Source: Chaetoderma sp. LZ-2023a (lineage: Eukaryota > Mollusca > Caudofoveata > Chaetodermatida > Chaetodermatidae). From it: a stretch of DNA of 64,000 nt. Numbering within the stretch: the first letter of the stretch is position 1; each line of letters opens with the position of its first letter. Location of the stretch: assembly GCA_034401795.1 (NCBI GenBank), contig CM067360.1:55461268-55525267 (forward strand), read 5' to 3'. The translations under genes and the position numbers were made by a program. Positions 38,860 through 54,135 of this stretch are shown in pieces. The notes under the pieces were generated by a model, which saw only the letters and a program-made list of their open reading frames with translations, made no database searches and had not been told where the DNA came from.

Positions 38860-39570
38860 TTATCTACTTTCCCTAGCAAATACATGCATTAATGAATTTA
38901 ACCATTTCTGTTTTACTTCTGACTTAGCATGCATGCCATCGTAAAGTCTAGAGAAATGATACGAGGTTACCATCCTTTTATAACTCCCACCAAAAATCTT
39001 CTTATAATGAGTATGGACAATATCTTTATGCCAAAATACAGTAAACACTCTATTCTCTGCAAGATTTTCTGAGACTATAAAGTCATTCACCTCAGTCACC
39101 CTGTCATTCAATTCCTCTTGATATTGTAACAACTCTGATTTTGAAAATAAAGACTGCTCTAATTTTCCTTTATCCACTTGGGATTTAATATGTTCCAGAA
39201 AGGAAAATGGAGGAAAGGTAATCAACCCAAAATACACATTAGGTCTAATAGACTTTATCTCTTGTTTAAATTCTACTAATCGAGTGCACAATTCTGCTGC
39301 AGAAACTGTGGATAGAATTATCTCTTCTCCATCTTGCTGATACCTACAGCTCAACAAATCATTGATTCCTACACACACCGTAAGATAGATAGTATCGTCA
39401 ATGTTGGTATTTAATTTAATAAATGACACAGTCAATTTTCTAAGGGATGTAACCATAGCTCCATGCCTTATGACATAATCTACATGAAAATCTGGTTGAG
39501 GATAATAATTGAAATTATTTCCTCTGGAATTCACACTCAAAACAAATTTATTCATATGAACATCGTTCAC
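38860..39570 (-). CDS. SGNH/GDSL-esterase-like ORF upstream of gag
   Basis: 236 codons, intact, on the coding strand of the element, between the leader and gag and 83 bp from the gag start. First codon is GTG at 39570; the first ATG is residue 6 (39555). It shows VCVGINDLL at 65-73, which fits SGNH block III (GxND), and YDGMHAK with Asp211 and His214, which fits block V (DxxH). FHVDYVIRHGAMVTSLRKL resembles the region around block II. The block I nucleophile (GDS) is not recognisable, so activity is doubtful in this copy. SGNH domains are known in some non-LTR retrotransposon ORF1 proteins (for example CR1); position before gag in an LTR element is unusual. Alternative: an unrelated fold with chance motifs. 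Confidence 0.6.
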   Translation of the reverse strand: MNDVHMNKFVLSVNSRGNNFNYYPQPDFHVDYVIRHGAMVTSLRKLTVSFIKLNTNIDDTIYLTVCVGINDLLSCRYQQDGEEIILSTVSAAELCTRLVEFKQEIKSIRPNVYFGLITFPPFSFLEHIKSQVDKGKLEQSLFSKSELLQYQEELNDRVTEVNDFIVSENLAENRVFTVFWHKDIVHTHYKKIFGGSYKRMVTSYHFSRLYDGMHAKSEVKQKWLNSLMHVFARESR

Positions 39571-40036
39571 TATGAATCCAGGAATCGTACTTCTATTTAC
39601 ACATTCATTCTATCCTAACAAGGTTACAAGGAAGAACTAATTCCAATAAAAAAATGCATGAAATTGATGATGACAATTCACTGTATGGAAGTTACTACCT
39701 AGTATATTAATTTATAAAAAATTAACTTACTAAACAAACGAGATCTTATCACTTATCTTATAACTTGACACAGCTTCTGGGGCTCAATGCTCACCAATCA
39801 CCATCTGTACACAGCCATACCTAGATACTGTATCAGTGGTGTTTGCCTTTTTAACCTCTCTTAATGACAAAAATGTCAACTGTAAAATTGTGAACAGTCA
39901 CCAGCTAAATTCCAACTCTAGAGAAATCCCCAATAATCACTTCATTTAAAAGAAATCCTAACAAAAACTTATATATCCAATAAGACAAATTTCAACACTT
40001 TTTCACCCTATTCTGACACATTTTTAACAACAATTC
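39571..40036 (-). other. Element 5' leader, non-coding
   Basis: About 470 bp between primer-binding site and first ORF; no ORF or hairpin of note. Confidence 0.5.
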
Positions 40037-40054
40037 ATCCTAGTCAAAGCGCCA
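40037..40054 (-). promoter_or_regulatory. Putative tRNA primer-binding site
   Basis: Two bases inside the 5' LTR the minus strand reads TGGCGCTTTGACTAGGAT. A start with TGG (complement of tRNA CCA) at this position is expected for Gypsy elements. I cannot assign the tRNA by eye. Confidence 0.6.
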
Positions 40055-40652
40055 ATTGTGACGTAGTAACTTTATACTTAGAAAAACTTTAACAATAATA
40101 TCCAAAGGAGAAAAACCAATTTGGTTGACTAAAGAAAATTCATTTGCTAGAGGTCACCGGTTCTTAATAAATCCAATTTGTCCTAACTATAGGCGTGAGT
40201 GACGGGGGATGGGAGCAATAATATAAAAATTAAGTTTAAGTAAGAATTTTAATGAATGAATTCTCTCACCATTTGTCCACTGTTCGACAACGAATATCTA
40301 TACAAATGAAATACGCAAAATACTGAATATATTACATAATTCCTTAAACACTTAACATGCAAAAATAATTTTTTCATTTCAAAGAATAACCCAATGAAAC
40401 AATTACCAAGATCTCCTGAGATCAAAGTTGAAAATAGAATATGACTGATCATAACCTTACCTATAAAATACACTTAATCCGTATAACCACGCGGAGGGAC
40501 GTAGCCCAAAGACAAAATATTCTTTAATAATATGGAAAATCCCCAGAATAATTAGCATAAGATATAATGCCCTAAATACATTTTACAGATATTTAAATTT
40601 CTTATCTAATTTCTGACATAGTATTTATGTGAAGTCCGGTAAGTATAAAGTT

Positions 40653-40660
40653 CTTTTATA
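40653..40660 (-). promoter_or_regulatory. TATA box of the 5' LTR
   Basis: TATAAAAG on the coding strand, conserved in the other LTR at 31026-31033. Confidence 0.5.
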
Positions 40661-40778
40661 TTGAAATGTCCAAATACAGATTAAATTTAACACAATACCA
40701 GAAGCAAATCCAGGAACATTTCTGACGGTTTCATAAATGACATTACTAAAGAACCATGTCTCTGAAAAATCTCACCCA

Positions 40779-40947
40779 CTATCCAGGTAAACACCCCATC
40801 AACTGCTTCAGGTTAACATTCAGGTAAACACCCCATGAACTGCTTCAGGTTAACACCCAGGTAAACACCCCATGAACTGCTTCAGGTTAACACCCAGGTA
40901 AACACCCCATGAACTGCTTCAGGTTAACACCCAGGTAAACACCCCAG
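40779..40947. repeat. 37-bp tandem repeats inside the 5' LTR
   Basis: Four full units plus a partial unit; one unit fewer than in the 3' LTR. Located downstream of the LTR left end and upstream of the TATA box in transcription direction, so in U3, where such repeats often act as enhancers. Confidence 0.92.
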
Positions 40948-41362
40948 AACTGTTCCTCCCATATACGCGCTCAAAGTCCGAACTGCCTCATCATCTGCCG
41001 TCAATTGACCAGTATCCAAACTACAGGCCAAATCTACAAACAGGATTCCATACTTATATTCACAGAATCATTCCTTCAAAGTTGACTTGTCAGTTAGATA
41101 TGAGTGAATGGCTATCTTAAACCATCCTTCAAACAAACACACAACTTTCTAGCGGTCTGGCTAATCAGAAGCGAACCTGAGTTTCACGTGAAAAAACAGC
41201 GCGAAATACATTTCATCTGACTACATGCCAACTTAAAGTTACCCTTAAAGTTATCTAGCCCTAACATATAAAAGAAATTTATGAAAAAACCTAACCATAT
41301 CCAAAAACACATCCTGACTGAGACAAGTGATTTTGACACAGCAAATCACTCTGTCACAATAG

Positions 41363-43150
41363 CCTATAAATTGATTCCAGCACTAGGAAAAGTATAAATG
41401 GGCGGAGCATGGCTAGAAATTGGCGGAGTATAGATAGAAATGGATGTCTCTATATTCACACATTACGTGACTCAACACGGGTTCAGCTTTAAGCACCACA
41501 ACTCCTCCCACCTCCAGATTAGCATAGCATAGACGAGCTACCACAATGCTAAAGCCAAGGGTAGCTGTATAACATGATTCAAATTATTTATTAATAGATG
41601 ATACTTAAATTTATTTAAATGCGTAATCAAAATTAGATACCAAAATCTGTAAAATCTGCAATGTGAAAGGAGAGATACACGCAGACCTTCTGTGTTTCTG
41701 GATATCTACTGCTAAGAACAATCACTATGAGAAACAATAGGCTAGCAAATGATACCCACACAACATTAACTAATGCCAATCTAGCTAAAGCACTGTGAAG
41801 AATAGTTCACATGAACTCGTTCATGAAATCTTACATTAACAAGTCACATATCTGTCATCAATATTTACAATGCAAAATGACATCATGGAATCATCGTAGT
41901 AACTATTTCCTGGTCAGAGGTGTCCACCTGATAGTGGTGTGTATAGTACAGGGAGCGGTTAATGGCATAGATAATTCAACCTGGTAAAGTGGATATTCAT
42001 TATTTGGTACCTTTTCAAGACCTCAAGTGCGTCTGCTTTCTTAAATTAATATCACAGAAAAGGCATAATAAAACGTGTTGCGATATATCCTGCATATGAT
42101 AAAATTATGCTGCATATTCTGAAAAATCATTTAGTGGAAGGTTCATACAGACGCTGAAGTCAAATTGGTTTCTGAATATACTGCATAATACATCTCGTTA
42201 GAATTTAGGGACGCGGCCATCCACGGGGGACATGAATCATTTTTCTGGAGGAGATAGCGTGGTCTCATTACAGGGGTGGTATCACAAGTTGATGATAAAA
42301 AGTCATTTTATAACAAACACGATTGTCATAGAATGTGGGGATTTCATTGCAGATGAATTTGTCCCATTAACAGTATTATTCGACAATAAACAGGCATGAG
42401 TAGCGTGCTGAATTCCATTTCATAATTTGTGAATATTTGAGAAAAATTTTGTACAACACTTAGAAATGTAGAAATCCGTGCATGATTGATGAGAACTTTA
42501 ATTCATTCATGTTGCTGTCTTTTTATTTAACTAAGCTTTGCCTTAAGCTTATGGTGTCATGTTGCACATACCTCAAAACGTGCTCCAAAGTCCCCATTCC
42601 ACACGCTCATGCATAATCATTTGGTTGACATCATATTCAGTAGGTCCGTCATGTACATTCATGAAAAATTTATGCCAATCTGACATACTGATTGTCGATG
42701 TCAGGGCTCATAACATCGTGTATCATTTTATTGTCGCATGGGCGTGTTATCTGATACCAAACTAGAATCTCAGATAAATTAAGTGTCACTGTCTGGTTTG
42801 TTAATCATAATCTCTGTCGATGCAATAGCATTATCGTGGTAGGATGTGCCATGTATATAGGGTGTATTGCTTTATATGATCTGTACGTATTCGTATTCAA
42901 AGCTGCGCCATTGGTTTTTAAATCGATCATCTAGGCAAGTGTTACATGTAAACACGAATCACGCAGAAACAATATCATAGTTTGTCATAGATACATTGTA
43001 TTTCTAAATTAATCTCGTATTTTACATGACCCCAACGTAGCTGTCATGATGCAAATACGCCACATGTTAGTTGATGTCACAATCAAAATGCCTTATATTC
43101 GTATGATGAATATTGAAAAGCTAATCAGGAAATGTACGAATTGTATGTTT
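41363..43150. other. Non-coding duplicated segment
   Basis: 41363-41590 matches 55285-55500 (right half of the split family B fragment and following text). 41840-42020 matches 23260-23520 and 55755-56030. 42400-42770 matches 61990-62370 (shared 'ttggttgacatcatattc', 'ccatgtatcattttattgtcgc' with changes). Small ORFs have no domain. Confidence 0.55.
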
Positions 43151-43159
43151 TTGAAACAT

Positions 43160-43340
43160 TTATTACTTACTAAATATCATGTTTAATATTTCGAAAAATG
43201 GTTTGCTAATTAATAACAAAATATTCAACAGCTTACATACATAGTTATCTTGAAAGCTAGATTCTGGAAATTCAGGTTTCATAGCTTCAAATAGATTTCA
43301 ACACGTGTAAGAAAGTGGATAGATTGTCTCTAGAAATACG
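43160..43340. repeat. Hairpin family B copy
   Basis: 'aaatattcaacagcttacat', 'ttgaaagctagattctggaa', 'attcaggtttcatagcttca', 'gatttcaacacgtgtaagaa'. Related copies at 56430-56640, 60690-60870, 55195-55360 and the split copy at 30380/41363. Confidence 0.6.
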
Positions 43341-43642
43341 CGCGGCTTTGTTAAGAATTGGATGGGCATAGTTAGTAATGGCTACCTCTATTTTGTGGTA
43401 AAACCTCTGGGAATAGGCAATGGTATCAGAAACATGTTTATATATTATGTTACGAATAGCTGCAAGAGCAATAGTATTGCGGGCGTGATTGAATTATCGA
43501 ATGTGAGAATATCGATTTTTAACATTACACGCGACTCCTTTAAAATAAAGCTATTCTCCATTATGTTCTTCTGCTGACTTCATTTGAATGGCCAAGTTCA
43601 GTTTATATAAGACAGTTTAATGCAATCCTCTCAAGAGCAACG

Positions 43643-44010
43643 AACTGTTCCATTTTTAGCCATGCCCCGCCCATCACTAGCTAAGCTCCACCCACACCTC
43701 GCCGTGTTGGGATTGATCGATCCTCCAAATGCCTTAGCTATCAATTTCCTGAAACCTATACAGGGAAGCTGTTGAATATTTTGTAACTAATTTGACTGAG
43801 TGCCCAGTCAAATTAGTTTCAAAATATTCAACAAAATATTTATTAAATAGTAAAAGCAAACAATTTGTACAACAACGCATAGATGGTCTTCAAATATGCG
43901 TTCGCGACGTATTTATCGACGTCATTCATGACGTCATTCATTATGATGTCAATGTACACATCACGCAGTTCATTATGTCGTCATATGATGTGTGGGTACT
44001 CTGGAAATGT
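43643..44010 (+). mobile_element. MITE-A copy 11
   Basis: 'tgttccatttttagccatgc', 'cacccacacctcgcc', 'tatcaatttcc', then a compact hairpin 'gttgaatattttgtaacta' / 'tagtttcaaaatattcaac' with only a few bases of loop, TGACGTCA at about 43929, and right end 'ctggaaatgt'. Confidence 0.82.
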
Positions 44011-48940
<4,930 letters not shown>

Positions 48941-49732
48941 TGCAACAGTAGAATGTGGGAATGGAATATAGGCCATTGTCCGGAGACATTGTCGATGAAC
49001 GGTGAGGTAGCGGGTGGGTTGGGGTGGGGTGAGGAGGTGGGGGCCTGTTTGTCGATCGTTAACACCGAATTTAGACCGATATTAATCCTAATGGAAATTG
49101 GCTTACTGTATAATACCCTTATCATGGTTTAGCAATATCTTGCTGGATTTATGTGTTTGCTGTATTGTAATATATTTACTTATTGTTGATTACCCCCCCC
49201 CCCCCACCCCACCACCCACCACCGCATTACTAAGTTAATACTTGCTTATGATTGATCTACTATGAAATAGGAATGGTAATGGAATGTCGATGCAAGAGAG
49301 GTATATCTATGTTATAGTGTTCAGAAATCAAGGTCTATCAGCCACATGGTTAGCATGGAATATTCAGCAATCTAGCTCCAATCTGTGTTACTGTTTTCAG
49401 ATTCGCACAACTCATAAGCAAAGAACCAAGAACATTTGTCATTCAGTAAGTCTCTTAGGAAATATTTGTAATGTTTGAGGGTTAATATGGGGTTCACCAA
49501 TTACTAACGGTATTTATGAATAAGTTCACTGGCTCATGGCAGATATTATGATAATTGAAATGTACGGTACAAAGAAGACGGGGTCGTAAGCGTACATAAA
49601 AAATTCTACTCTTCCTGATATTGTTGGTGTGAGGCCTTACCAGGCGCACCTAATGGACTAGAGAAACTCTCACTTTCACTTTGTATCTTAGAGCGTATTT
49701 GCCAGTCTACAACACTCTAAGCACCCATTGCA
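48941..49732. other. Non-coding duplicated segment
   Basis: 48955-49165 matches 4040-4220, 20700-20890 and 60260-60410. 49640-49732 matches 61230-61335 (shared 'ttagagc.tatttg' and 'ctaagca.ccattc'). A C12 run lies near 49194-49205. Confidence 0.5.
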
Positions 49733-49906
49733 CACTATTAGCAACAATGCAAGTGTAGCGCAGATCGCTCAGTCGGGTACGAACCGACCCGGCTTTGCAG
49801 CGTATGAGATGACCCAATCTGAGATGCCCTAACCACGCCCCCCCCCCCGTTGGGTCTAAAGACCAGCGCATGTAGCCACAGAAAAGAGAGTAATAAGAAC
49901 GCCTAC

Positions 49907-49918
49907 TGCGCATGCGCG
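49907..49918. promoter_or_regulatory. NRF-1-like motif
   Basis: TGCGCATGCGCG, a full match to the palindromic NRF-1 consensus, about 220 bp upstream of the TATA box below. Confidence 0.4.
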
Positions 49919-50138
49919 CCAATAAGAGATAGCCTACCTACGTTGTATAGAGAGTGTGGGGAATAGCATTCTTATGTATATAGTTGCCTGTATTTTGGAG
50001 AATATTTAATACTAGGCCCTATTCAGCCATCTTGGTATAAATCATTACCAGGCTTCGCTGAGAAAAACGAATCCGTTTACCAAACTGAAATCGGTCCAGG
50101 AATGCGCGATGATTAGTTGAGCTCTGCTATGGTGACTG

Positions 50139-50176
50139 CTATATAAGGAGTCGCACTAGCAGAATTCTTCAGTCGG
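50139..50176 (+). promoter_or_regulatory. Core promoter candidate: TATA box plus TTCAGTC initiator
   Basis: CTATATAAGG at 50139-50148; TTCAGTC at 50168-50174 puts the initiator A about 31 bp after the first T of TATA, the classic spacing. No protein-coding gene follows within the window. Confidence 0.45.
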
Positions 50177-50880
50177 GTCTGGGTGTCTGCCCAGTGCGGA
50201 AGACATTCCTATAGTTTACTATACACCAGCATGAGCCGTATCAGCCAATGAAGCCGGGCTGGGAAGAAGCCGTCGACGGAACATCGTCAACATCAGTTTT
50301 GGAACCACTGTTCAGGGGTAATATAACAACTACATATCGGTCACCCTCACCAATTAAATCGCCGTGGCCTATCGGTGACGTCAATCCTTTGGTCGATAAC
50401 ATCCGAAACATCATGTAAAACGATTGGCCTGTTCTGATAACTCGTCAAACCTACCGCACCACGCCAAAAAGTGGTCGATAGAACCATGCCCATATCGCGT
50501 GCCTCTTCAATGTTTTGCCCAATGTTCTTACTGCGAACATTGCTTTGGGTGCTGCTACTGAGCTAGGCGGCGCTGATCGTCTTGTAACCACTATAAACTC
50601 AGCCTCTTCAACCTATAGAGGCATCTTCAACACAGCACCAATTTCTTGTGTGAATCAACCACTGCTGTAAATTATACTGTTTAACTTTTGTGCTAATATG
50701 TTGGTGCCAATCGCTACTGCCACAATGAGCACTGCTTCCTGAGGACTGCACCAACATGCACCTGGGCAAACCTGCGCTGATGGCTAACAGGCGGCAACAA
50801 CCTACTATAGTTTTATCACGAATAAATCTTATAGTAGTGTTCTGCCTGGACAGGGTGTATGAGTCTTCTTGGATAAAACT

Positions 50881-51110
50881 CCAATCCATTGAATTACATT
50901 GGATGTCCTTGAAATAAGAATAATCAATGGCATTTCTTATTCAATTATCCATGGACAATATCCAGCAATGCAAATCAATGGGACAATATAGCATCAGGTT
51001 TGCTAGAGCCCAAAATTTCTTTGTTATGGACTTATCTATGGGATTTGGAATGTGTGTGTAAGATATATATGAAGGATGTCAGTATTAAAGATAATGTTGA
51101 CCATGGACGT
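50881..51110. other. No gene seen
   Basis: Short interval between the insertion and a MITE fragment; the ORF at 51000-51254 runs into that MITE and is an artefact. Confidence 0.35.
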
Positions 51111-51130
51111 TTATTAAAAAAATGGATGGT

Positions 51131-51285
51131 CATATTAGTCAAATTAGTTTCAAAATATTCAACAGCTTACCTGTATAGTTTCCTGGATATCGAGTTTCAG
51201 GGAGTTCAGGGTTCGATCGATCCCAACACGAACAACGCGTGGGAGCTTAACTAGAGACTGGTATGGTATAGCTAAACTTTGATTC
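51131..51285 (-). mobile_element. MITE-A fragment (reverse)
   Basis: 'gtcaaattagtttcaaaata', 'acagcttacctgtatagttt', 'gatcgatcccaacacgaac', 'gggagcttaactagag'. Only about 40% of the element remains (one hairpin arm plus one flank). Confidence 0.75.
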
Positions 51286-51571
51286 ATGGTTTCCTAGTTA
51301 CATACCTCGTACTAGCTGTCTCAATTTATGGGCTCATTTAATCCTTGCTCGTCTGCATTTGCGATTGCCAAAATATATTATCGCATTCTGCATTATGTCT
51401 TCACGAAATAATGTTGATAAGTGTATCATAGTCAAGGACACTGGTCAGACATTGATACAATATCCGGCGGCTGAGTTGCCAATTGCGATGATATACTGCT
51501 AAATTGCCTGGGATTAATTGATGAAAGAAAACCCCTAACATTTTCCAAACTGTTTTACTCGTTATAGGGCA

Positions 51572-52495
51572 TGATGGTTACTGTATTTTACGGCTATAGT
51601 TAGTAGAATCATTCTATAGCTGCAATCAGTCCTTCTTTGCTTCCGACCTCTGTGTCTTGTCTTCAGACAAAATCTGGAGGTTCTTGCACCCGCACTTGAT
51701 GTCTCCATCTCTGCAGACTTCATTGTCGAGACTCTTACTCTCGACTTGGTGTCTGCAAACAGTAGTCTCACTAGTCACAGCACATCTTCATTGTAACTGG
51801 CCTGGTGTAGTATATCTAGGATCTTTGAACGTGTAATTGCGTCGAAGGCCCGTAGCATCTCAGTGCCCATTTTGTGGAAATCCCACTGTTTGGACATGAC
51901 CCAAGCATGCATTGCGTATATACAATCTCTCCCCAGCTGCTTCCAGTGAAGTAATCGATCTTGTCTCGGATGCGGCATAGAGTAACATTGGATAGTATCT
52001 TCCGTATGTTGTTGAGCAGCACAATGAGCCATACATTGGTTCGGGGCCGGATGTCTTCTTGGTCTTGGGTAACGTAATACGGTTGTCTTGGCCTGCAGAA
52101 TCGATGGTTGTGCGCAAATGTTATTGATTAGGTGTGTGATTAGTTTGGCGATGATGTCACTTGCGTATTTGAATAGCTCATTAGTCACGTCATCATGTCC
52201 TCTAGACCGGTGTACATTGATTGGTGTTATGTAGTCAGTAATTCTCAAGGCTCATGCTGTCGAAAACATTTAGTGGCTGTCAACGGTGGCAGGGATTTCA
52301 TGTGCTACAGAGTCTGTTTGATGAACAGAATGATCTTTTAAGCGTTCGCTGATGTGGCGCAGGATACTATTGCAGTCCTGCATAGTTTGCTGCGATATTC
52401 CATTTGGCCAATTTGATAGATGCGCAGCCGTAATGCTTTCCACTCTTCTGATACCTAGTTCAGTTGTAGTTTTTTTAGACCTCATATGGCGTTGG
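51572..52495 (-). pseudogene. Non-LTR (LINE) reverse transcriptase fragment
   Basis: Minus-strand pieces in three frames form one decayed RT: RSRGHDDVTNELFKYA (fingers), LLNNIRKILSNVTLCRIRDK, then AFDAITRSKILDIL with the motif A Asp, and VRLLFADTKSRVRVS. The order matches non-LTR RTs with several frameshifts. The YADD box is not seen, so the fragment ends early. It interrupts copy 3 of the duplicated segment, whose colinearity with copy 2 resumes at about 52500. Confidence 0.6.
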
Positions 52496-53444
52496 TAGCT
52501 GGTAATTCCAAATATTGAATGAGTTAAGCTCAATAACTGTGATATATAGCACGGATATGCCGTTCTCAAATGAGAAACTATTCTTCATTGCCATTGCATT
52601 GTCAAGTCATGGCCATTTCTTGCTCGCACATGAAGTAATGTAGTTTCGCTTATTATATTGGATAAGTGATAACGAGTTTTAGCACTATATTTATGTTGCG
52701 TTGCAAAGTCCTATCATTGAATTATAGCGCACTAGACGTTTATCTTCTACGGACCATTATGGTAGCGTGCTATGATAAACATGGACACATAGTATATAAC
52801 CAGTGCAACTATTAAAGAGCATTGTGTACTAGAGGTCAAAGTTGAAATTTGAAACATGACTTTTGTTATCTCAATTTACATAGAGCACACATTATCGGCA
52901 CTTTATGGGCCAACAACAGGGAAACTCTAAAAGTAGTCTGAATCCAAATAAATATTTATTCAGATGTTGTCAAATTATAGACCTCAAACGTCCCTAGGGA
53001 ACATTGCAGTCCGGGGAATGTTTACGATAAACAGTTTAAATGGTGTTCTTAAACTGGAGCCATTGTCAAGATTGAAATAGATTTGATGAACGCATACGTC
53101 TGCTCTAGGGAAAGGTATACACAGATATACGTGAAATAGCTTTAAGTGTGTTTGAGAAGTATTTGCCACGTGCACATTAAGATCAGACTACTGTAGTACT
53201 TTACATTTTGATGATATAGCATATTAGGAAATGAATTACACAAGAGGTTATCGAGGTAAATATTGGATAAGGTCTGATTAGGTCACTGAAGTAAAGATAT
53301 AGTAGGTATGAACTCTGACTGCACTATTATTGAATCGCTAAAGAGATGTGGTACACATTTTGCATCAAGCGATATGTTTCAATTATTATTCAATTACTCA
53401 AATGATGAAACAGTCATGAAGATAAACGGAGGCACGGCTGGAAG
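52496..53444. other. Non-coding duplicated segment
   Basis: Colinear with 26340-27260 in copy 2 (shared 'aatgagaaactattcttcat', 'gataaacatggacacat', 'gataaggtctgattagg'). Confidence 0.55.
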
Positions 53445-53790
53445 GCCGAATGGGTGGATGGATGGATGGATGGACAGGCGTTTGGATGGTTGGATGGATG
53501 GACGGACGGGTGGATGGAATGACGGATGGACGGCGAGACGGGCGAATGGATGGATTCATGGATGAATGGAGGATAGATGGACGACTAGATGGATAGAGGG
53601 GTGGTGTGTGTGTGTGCTGCAGTGGGTGTGGTGGGTGGGCTGATGCGTTGGTGGGTGTGTGTCTTGGGTAGTCGGGTGAGTGGGTGGGTGGGCGGCCGGG
53701 TGTGTGTGTGGGTGGGTGGATGGATAGATGGATGAATGGATGCCTGAATGGATGGATGGATGGATAGATGAGTGGATTAATGGATGGTGG
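53445..53790. repeat. Tetranucleotide array, GGAT/GGTG type
   Basis: GGAT/GGAC units, a GGTG/TGTG middle (53600-53720), then GGAT again. Homologous in position to the arrays at 11.2 and 27.4 kb. Confidence 0.93.
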
Positions 53791-54062
53791 ACTGTAATGC
53801 AGGCGTCAGAATGATCTATGTTAGATTTAATATCAGGATGATTAGTTTAACGACTTATTTCTCTTGGATGAAGAGACTCTTTCCTACGCATTTAGTAATG
53901 CCAGTTCAGATTATTCAGGAAGTGTATGAATACTACGTATACTAGTAGTGATAATACTGTTGCACTTGTAAGCCAGTGATGTTTTTCAGTAATTTAGATT
54001 ATTTTTAAATTAGGCTGTTTGTATAATACATTCTCACGAATACACCACCGGTTGCACACACA
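53791..54062. other. Non-coding duplicated segment
   Basis: 53860-53930 is the single-copy equivalent of the 27864-28028 triplication. Confidence 0.5.
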
Positions 54063-54065
54063 CAT

Positions 54066-54098
<33 letters not shown>

Positions 54099-54135
54099 GG
54101 AGGGAGGGAGGGAGATAGAAAGAGAGAGAGAGAGA
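54063..54135. repeat. (GA)n microsatellite
   Basis: GA with GGGA interruptions; paralogous position to 28806-28945. Confidence 0.93.

Larger units (their letters stand above)
30474..41358 (-). mobile_element. Ty3/Gypsy-type LTR retrotransposon with SGNH-like and VRK-like kinase domains
   Basis: A 10,885-bp element bounded by direct repeats of about 1.3 kb that begin TGTGAC and end GTCACA. All coding runs on the minus strand. Order: 5' LTR (right), primer-binding site, leader, SGNH-like ORF, gag, protease remnant, reverse transcriptase, RNase H, integrase, acidic linker, kinase, untranslated tail, 3' LTR (left). The order RT-RNase H-integrase identifies Ty3/Gypsy rather than Copia. Flanks are AAAG (30470-30473) and ATAG (41359-41362), a likely 4-bp target duplication with one change. 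LTR copies differ at about ten positions in the first 265 aligned bases by eye, so the insertion is fairly young. It is inactive: gag and protease carry deletions, and pol and kinase carry frameshifts and stops. Confidence 0.95.
40057..41358 (-). repeat. 5' LTR
   Basis: 1,302 bp. Starts (minus strand) TGTGAC and ends GTCACA. TATAAAAG at 40653-40660 with CTTCACA about 30 bp downstream is a plausible promoter for the element transcript. Keeps a block of about 50 bp missing from the 3' LTR. Confidence 0.95.
49733..50880. other. GC-richer insertion of unknown origin
   Basis: The paralogy to 61.3 kb stops abruptly at about 49733, and composition changes (CpG-containing, C11 run near 49840). It contains an NRF-1-like palindrome, a TATA/initiator pair and a 61-bp stem-loop (50698-50758, ten-base arms). 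No ORF above 93 aa. It could be a solo LTR or 5' part of another retroelement, or a gene promoter fragment. I could not define its ends. Confidence 0.45.

Noticed and set aside
49196-49225. C-rich run near 49.2 kb as a G-quadruplex regulator
   Set aside because: A single homopolymer with CCACC repeats; no gene or promoter nearby that it could serve.
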